Assembly (NCBI GenBank): GCA_028554645.1
Contig: JAQOOI010000021.1
Coordinates: 2,170,001 to 2,234,000, forward strand
Reading direction: 5' to 3'
Source of the DNA: Omphalotus guepiniiformis
Taxonomy: Eukaryota > Basidiomycota > Agaricomycetes > Agaricales > Omphalotaceae
Length of the DNA: 64,000 bases
The position numbers and the translations under genes were made by a program. A model generated the notes under the pieces. The model did no database searches. It saw only the letters and a list, made by a program, of their open reading frames with translations, and was not told where the DNA came from. Of this stretch, positions 61,918-64,000 are shown in pieces. Every line of letters begins with the position of its first letter. Positions within the stretch are counted from its first letter, which is position 1.

Positions 61918-62068
61918 TGTTGGAATCTAAGACAATGTACTACCAGTGATACACTGATCAGACACACTGAATAGAGTTCAATTACAGTCCACTTAGCTTA
62001 ATGCACAAGAATTGCTTTCCAAGTGTCTTAGATTTCTCAAGACATGAAAGGATTTACATATTGTTTGG
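61918..62068 (-). repeat. Truncated Copia LTR
   Basis: TGTTGGAATCTAAGACAATG to TACATATTGTTTGG, with an internal deletion, then similarity stops. About 150 bp. Confidence 0.8.
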
Positions 62069-62328
62069 GCTGTCTTGATGTCAAACATAAGTTTGAGACA
62101 AACTGTTATACCGTGGATTCTAGACAGTGACTTTGTCTGGAGTTTTTGAAGAAGCACCACTTTGTCGATCAAGGATGTAAATAGTACTGTGGTTGCTCCC
62201 ACTCATGACAGCCTTGCATGATTCTGCAAAGGCTACCTGCTTTGGGCAAGCAACCTTGGTCTGGGAAACTTCAAAGTCTCTAACCTGTCATTCATCCTGT
62301 ACAGGGAACACAGATGCTATGCTCAACT
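62069..62328. other. Flank of Copia E, nothing recognised
   Basis: About 260 bases, no frame or repeat recognised; ends CAACT before the E LTR. Confidence 0.5.
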
Positions 62329-62718
62329 TGTTGAATGAAGTGCTAGAACACTTGTAGATACTATACAAATACTGTACATATCATTAGAAAGTCCTTCAAG
62401 TACATATAATACTATACTAATGACTTTAATACCTACTGTAGATAGTTATACCATGTATGTAGGGTCATTCTGGAGTGTTTAGAGCGCGCGCGAAAATGTG
62501 GACCCTCATTTTCACGCCTCATGCGCGGCCTGACACAACAGGACCAAACAATATGTAAATCCTTACATGTCTGGAGAAATCTAAGACACTTGGAAAGCAA
62601 TTCTTGTGCATTAAGCTACTATTACAACGCTTTAGTGATCTCAGTAAACTGTAATTGAACTCTATTCATTGTGTCTGATCAGTGTATCACTGGTAGTGCA
62701 TTGTCTTAGATTCTAACA
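62329..62718 (+). repeat. 5' LTR of Copia E (390 bp)
   Basis: TGTTGAATGAAGTGC ... GATTCTAACA, followed by the GGTTATGGGCCC primer site (62719-62730). Opposite orientation to D. Confidence 0.94.
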
Positions 62719-62977
62719 GGTTATGGGCCCCGGCCTTTAAAACTTGAACAGAACTGATTGATCTTGCTCAATTGCTATTGTTGGCTCTGTGACATTTATT
62801 GTCAATTATTGAAACCCCTTACAAGTCAATCTATTGACTGTACAAAATATTGTTGGCTCTATTGGATTTGTGGCATTTACTGTCATTCATTGTTACCAGT
62901 TCATTAATTGACTGGACACAATCACTTGGGTTATTGGAACACATTCACACAAACACATTCATTCTTCCTTCACAATT

Positions 62978-64000
62978 ATGTCTTCTTCAGACACACCAAA
63001 ATTTAAACCTCTCAATAACTCCAACTATCCTGAATGGAGTGGAGATATGATGGCTTGGTTGATGCGTATGGGCTATTGGAGATTGGTCTCTGGTGCAGAG
63101 TCAAAGCCTACTGAAGGCTCACCTCTGGCCAATTGGGAGATTAAAGCCAGTAAAGCTGCTGGTGACATCTACCTTTCTCTGGAACAAGATCAGAAGGTTC
63201 ATGTCAAGTCCTATCTTGCTGGTGGTGATCCTGTTGGCATGTGGTCAGCTCTAGAAAGAGTGCATGTGTCCAGGACACCAGGTGCACGCTTCAATGCCTA
63301 TGATGCTCTGTTCAGCATCACAAAGGAGGAGGATGAGAGTTTAGTTGATCTGGGGACAAGGATTGAAAATGCAGTCTTCACCATTAGGAATCTCAGAGAC
63401 AAGGAATATACCTTGGAGAAACTTGATGCAGAGCTGCAGGCTTTGGCCTTGGTCCGTGCATTGCCCCCAGAATCTAACCTCACTGCAAACTTGCTGCTAT
63501 TGGACACATTGGACAAGGACAAGATTCTTCAGTACTTCATTGCTGAAGAACAAAATCTGAAAAGACAGGCAGAGCAGGTTAACAAGGCCAATGCTGCTGC
63601 CAAAGCACAAGGCTATATCAAGCCTAATTGGAAGAAGGGGTTCTGTCATTACTGCAAGAAGGAAGGGCATTGGAAGGCTGAATGTCCCACCTTGAAAGCA
63701 AGGAATGAAGGAAAGAGTGGGAATGGGAGATATCAGGCCAATAAGGCTGAAGTGAAAGAGGAAGATGTTGTTGAAAGTGCTGGCAGTGCAAGTACATTCT
63801 CTTCTAATGATACTTCATCTTCTGACATACTTGATTGGAATACAGACACGGGGGCCACTTCTCATATGACACCACATCGCCATTGGATTAGGAATTATAC
63901 CCCCTATAGAGTACCTATTAAATTGGCTGATGATAGAATTATATATTCTGAAGGTGTAGGAAATGTTGTGTTTAGACCAATCATTGATGGAAAAGTATCT
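62978..64000 (+). CDS. gag: Copia E Gag-protease polyprotein, 3' end outside window
   Basis: Open from ATG 62978 (MSSSDTPKFK) to the window end, 341 codons. Gag with zinc knuckle CHYCKKEGHWKAEC, continuing in frame into the protease motif DWNTDTGATSHM and beyond (IIYSEGVGNVVFRPI). Unlike copy D, gag and pol are in one frame, as usual for Copia, so E may be intact; the rest is not visible. Confidence 0.93.
   Translation, partial: MSSSDTPKFKPLNNSNYPEWSGDMMAWLMRMGYWRLVSGAESKPTEGSPLANWEIKASKAAGDIYLSLEQDQKVHVKSYLAGGDPVGMWSALERVHVSRTPGARFNAYDALFSITKEEDESLVDLGTRIENAVFTIRNLRDKEYTLEKLDAELQALALVRALPPESNLTANLLLLDTLDKDKILQYFIAEEQNLKRQAEQVNKANAAAKAQGYIKPNWKKGFCHYCKKEGHWKAECPTLKARNEGKSGNGRYQANKAEVKEEDVVESAGSASTFSSNDTSSSDILDWNTDTGATSHMTPHRHWIRNYTPYRVPIKLADDRIIYSEGVGNVVFRPIIDGKVS

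Overview
The window is a retrotransposon graveyard from a fungus, almost certainly a basidiomycete and probably a mushroom-forming Agaricomycete. I base this on introns of about 47-64 nt with GTRNGT/YAG ends, a LINE protein of the type common in Agaricomycetes, a chromovirus with a glycine-rich Gag, and a Pogo/Fot-type DDE transposon. I see no intact host gene. The only possible host-like sequence is a short reading frame interrupted by a Copia insertion.

Layout: (1) 1-9173 is the 3' half of a Ty3/Gypsy element (A, + strand): pol, two spliced genes on the opposite strand, and the 3' LTR. (2) 9174-11242 is the 3' end of an older LTR element (R) into which A inserted. (3) 11247-20448 is a decayed LINE, cut into five pieces by four solo LTRs and ending in poly(A). 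(4) 20449-25491 is a decayed relative of element B, carrying a solo Copia LTR and a small tRNA-bearing LTR, itself split by a solo A-type LTR. (5) 25995-30089 is a Pogo-like DNA transposon whose transposase has an RG-repeat tail and a C-terminal chromodomain. (6) 31604-60370 is a Copia element (D, - strand) containing Gypsy element B (32717-56187, - strand), which contains chromovirus C (44273-52645, - strand). Every level has LTR pairs and target-site duplications. (7) 62329-64000 is the start of a second Copia copy (E, + strand), head-to-head with D.

The main discovery is in A, B and C. Between the end of pol and the 3' LTR, each carries genes read on the opposite strand, convergent with pol. 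A and B carry two each, and the homologues share a six-exon structure (546/547 aa and 349/354 aa by my splicing). C, a different Gypsy lineage, carries one three-exon gene (450 aa). The gene nearest the 3' LTR always has a six-cysteine cluster like fungal Zn2Cys6 DNA-binding domains, followed by helical or coiled-coil sequence. In A and B an inverted-repeat box next to a polypurine-tract-like sequence lies upstream of both antisense genes. C has a perfect 13-bp inverted repeat in the same place. Each element is also enriched in its own short DNA word. My inference is an element-encoded DNA-binding (regulatory or anti-silencing) module.

Other points: the A, B and R LTR families insert at a 4-bp RCGR target; C shows a Tf1-like self-priming arrangement; B shows a canonical -1 slippery site between pro and pol; and A pol has only three CG dinucleotides in about 3 kb. 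All splice models, counts and identities were made by eye.
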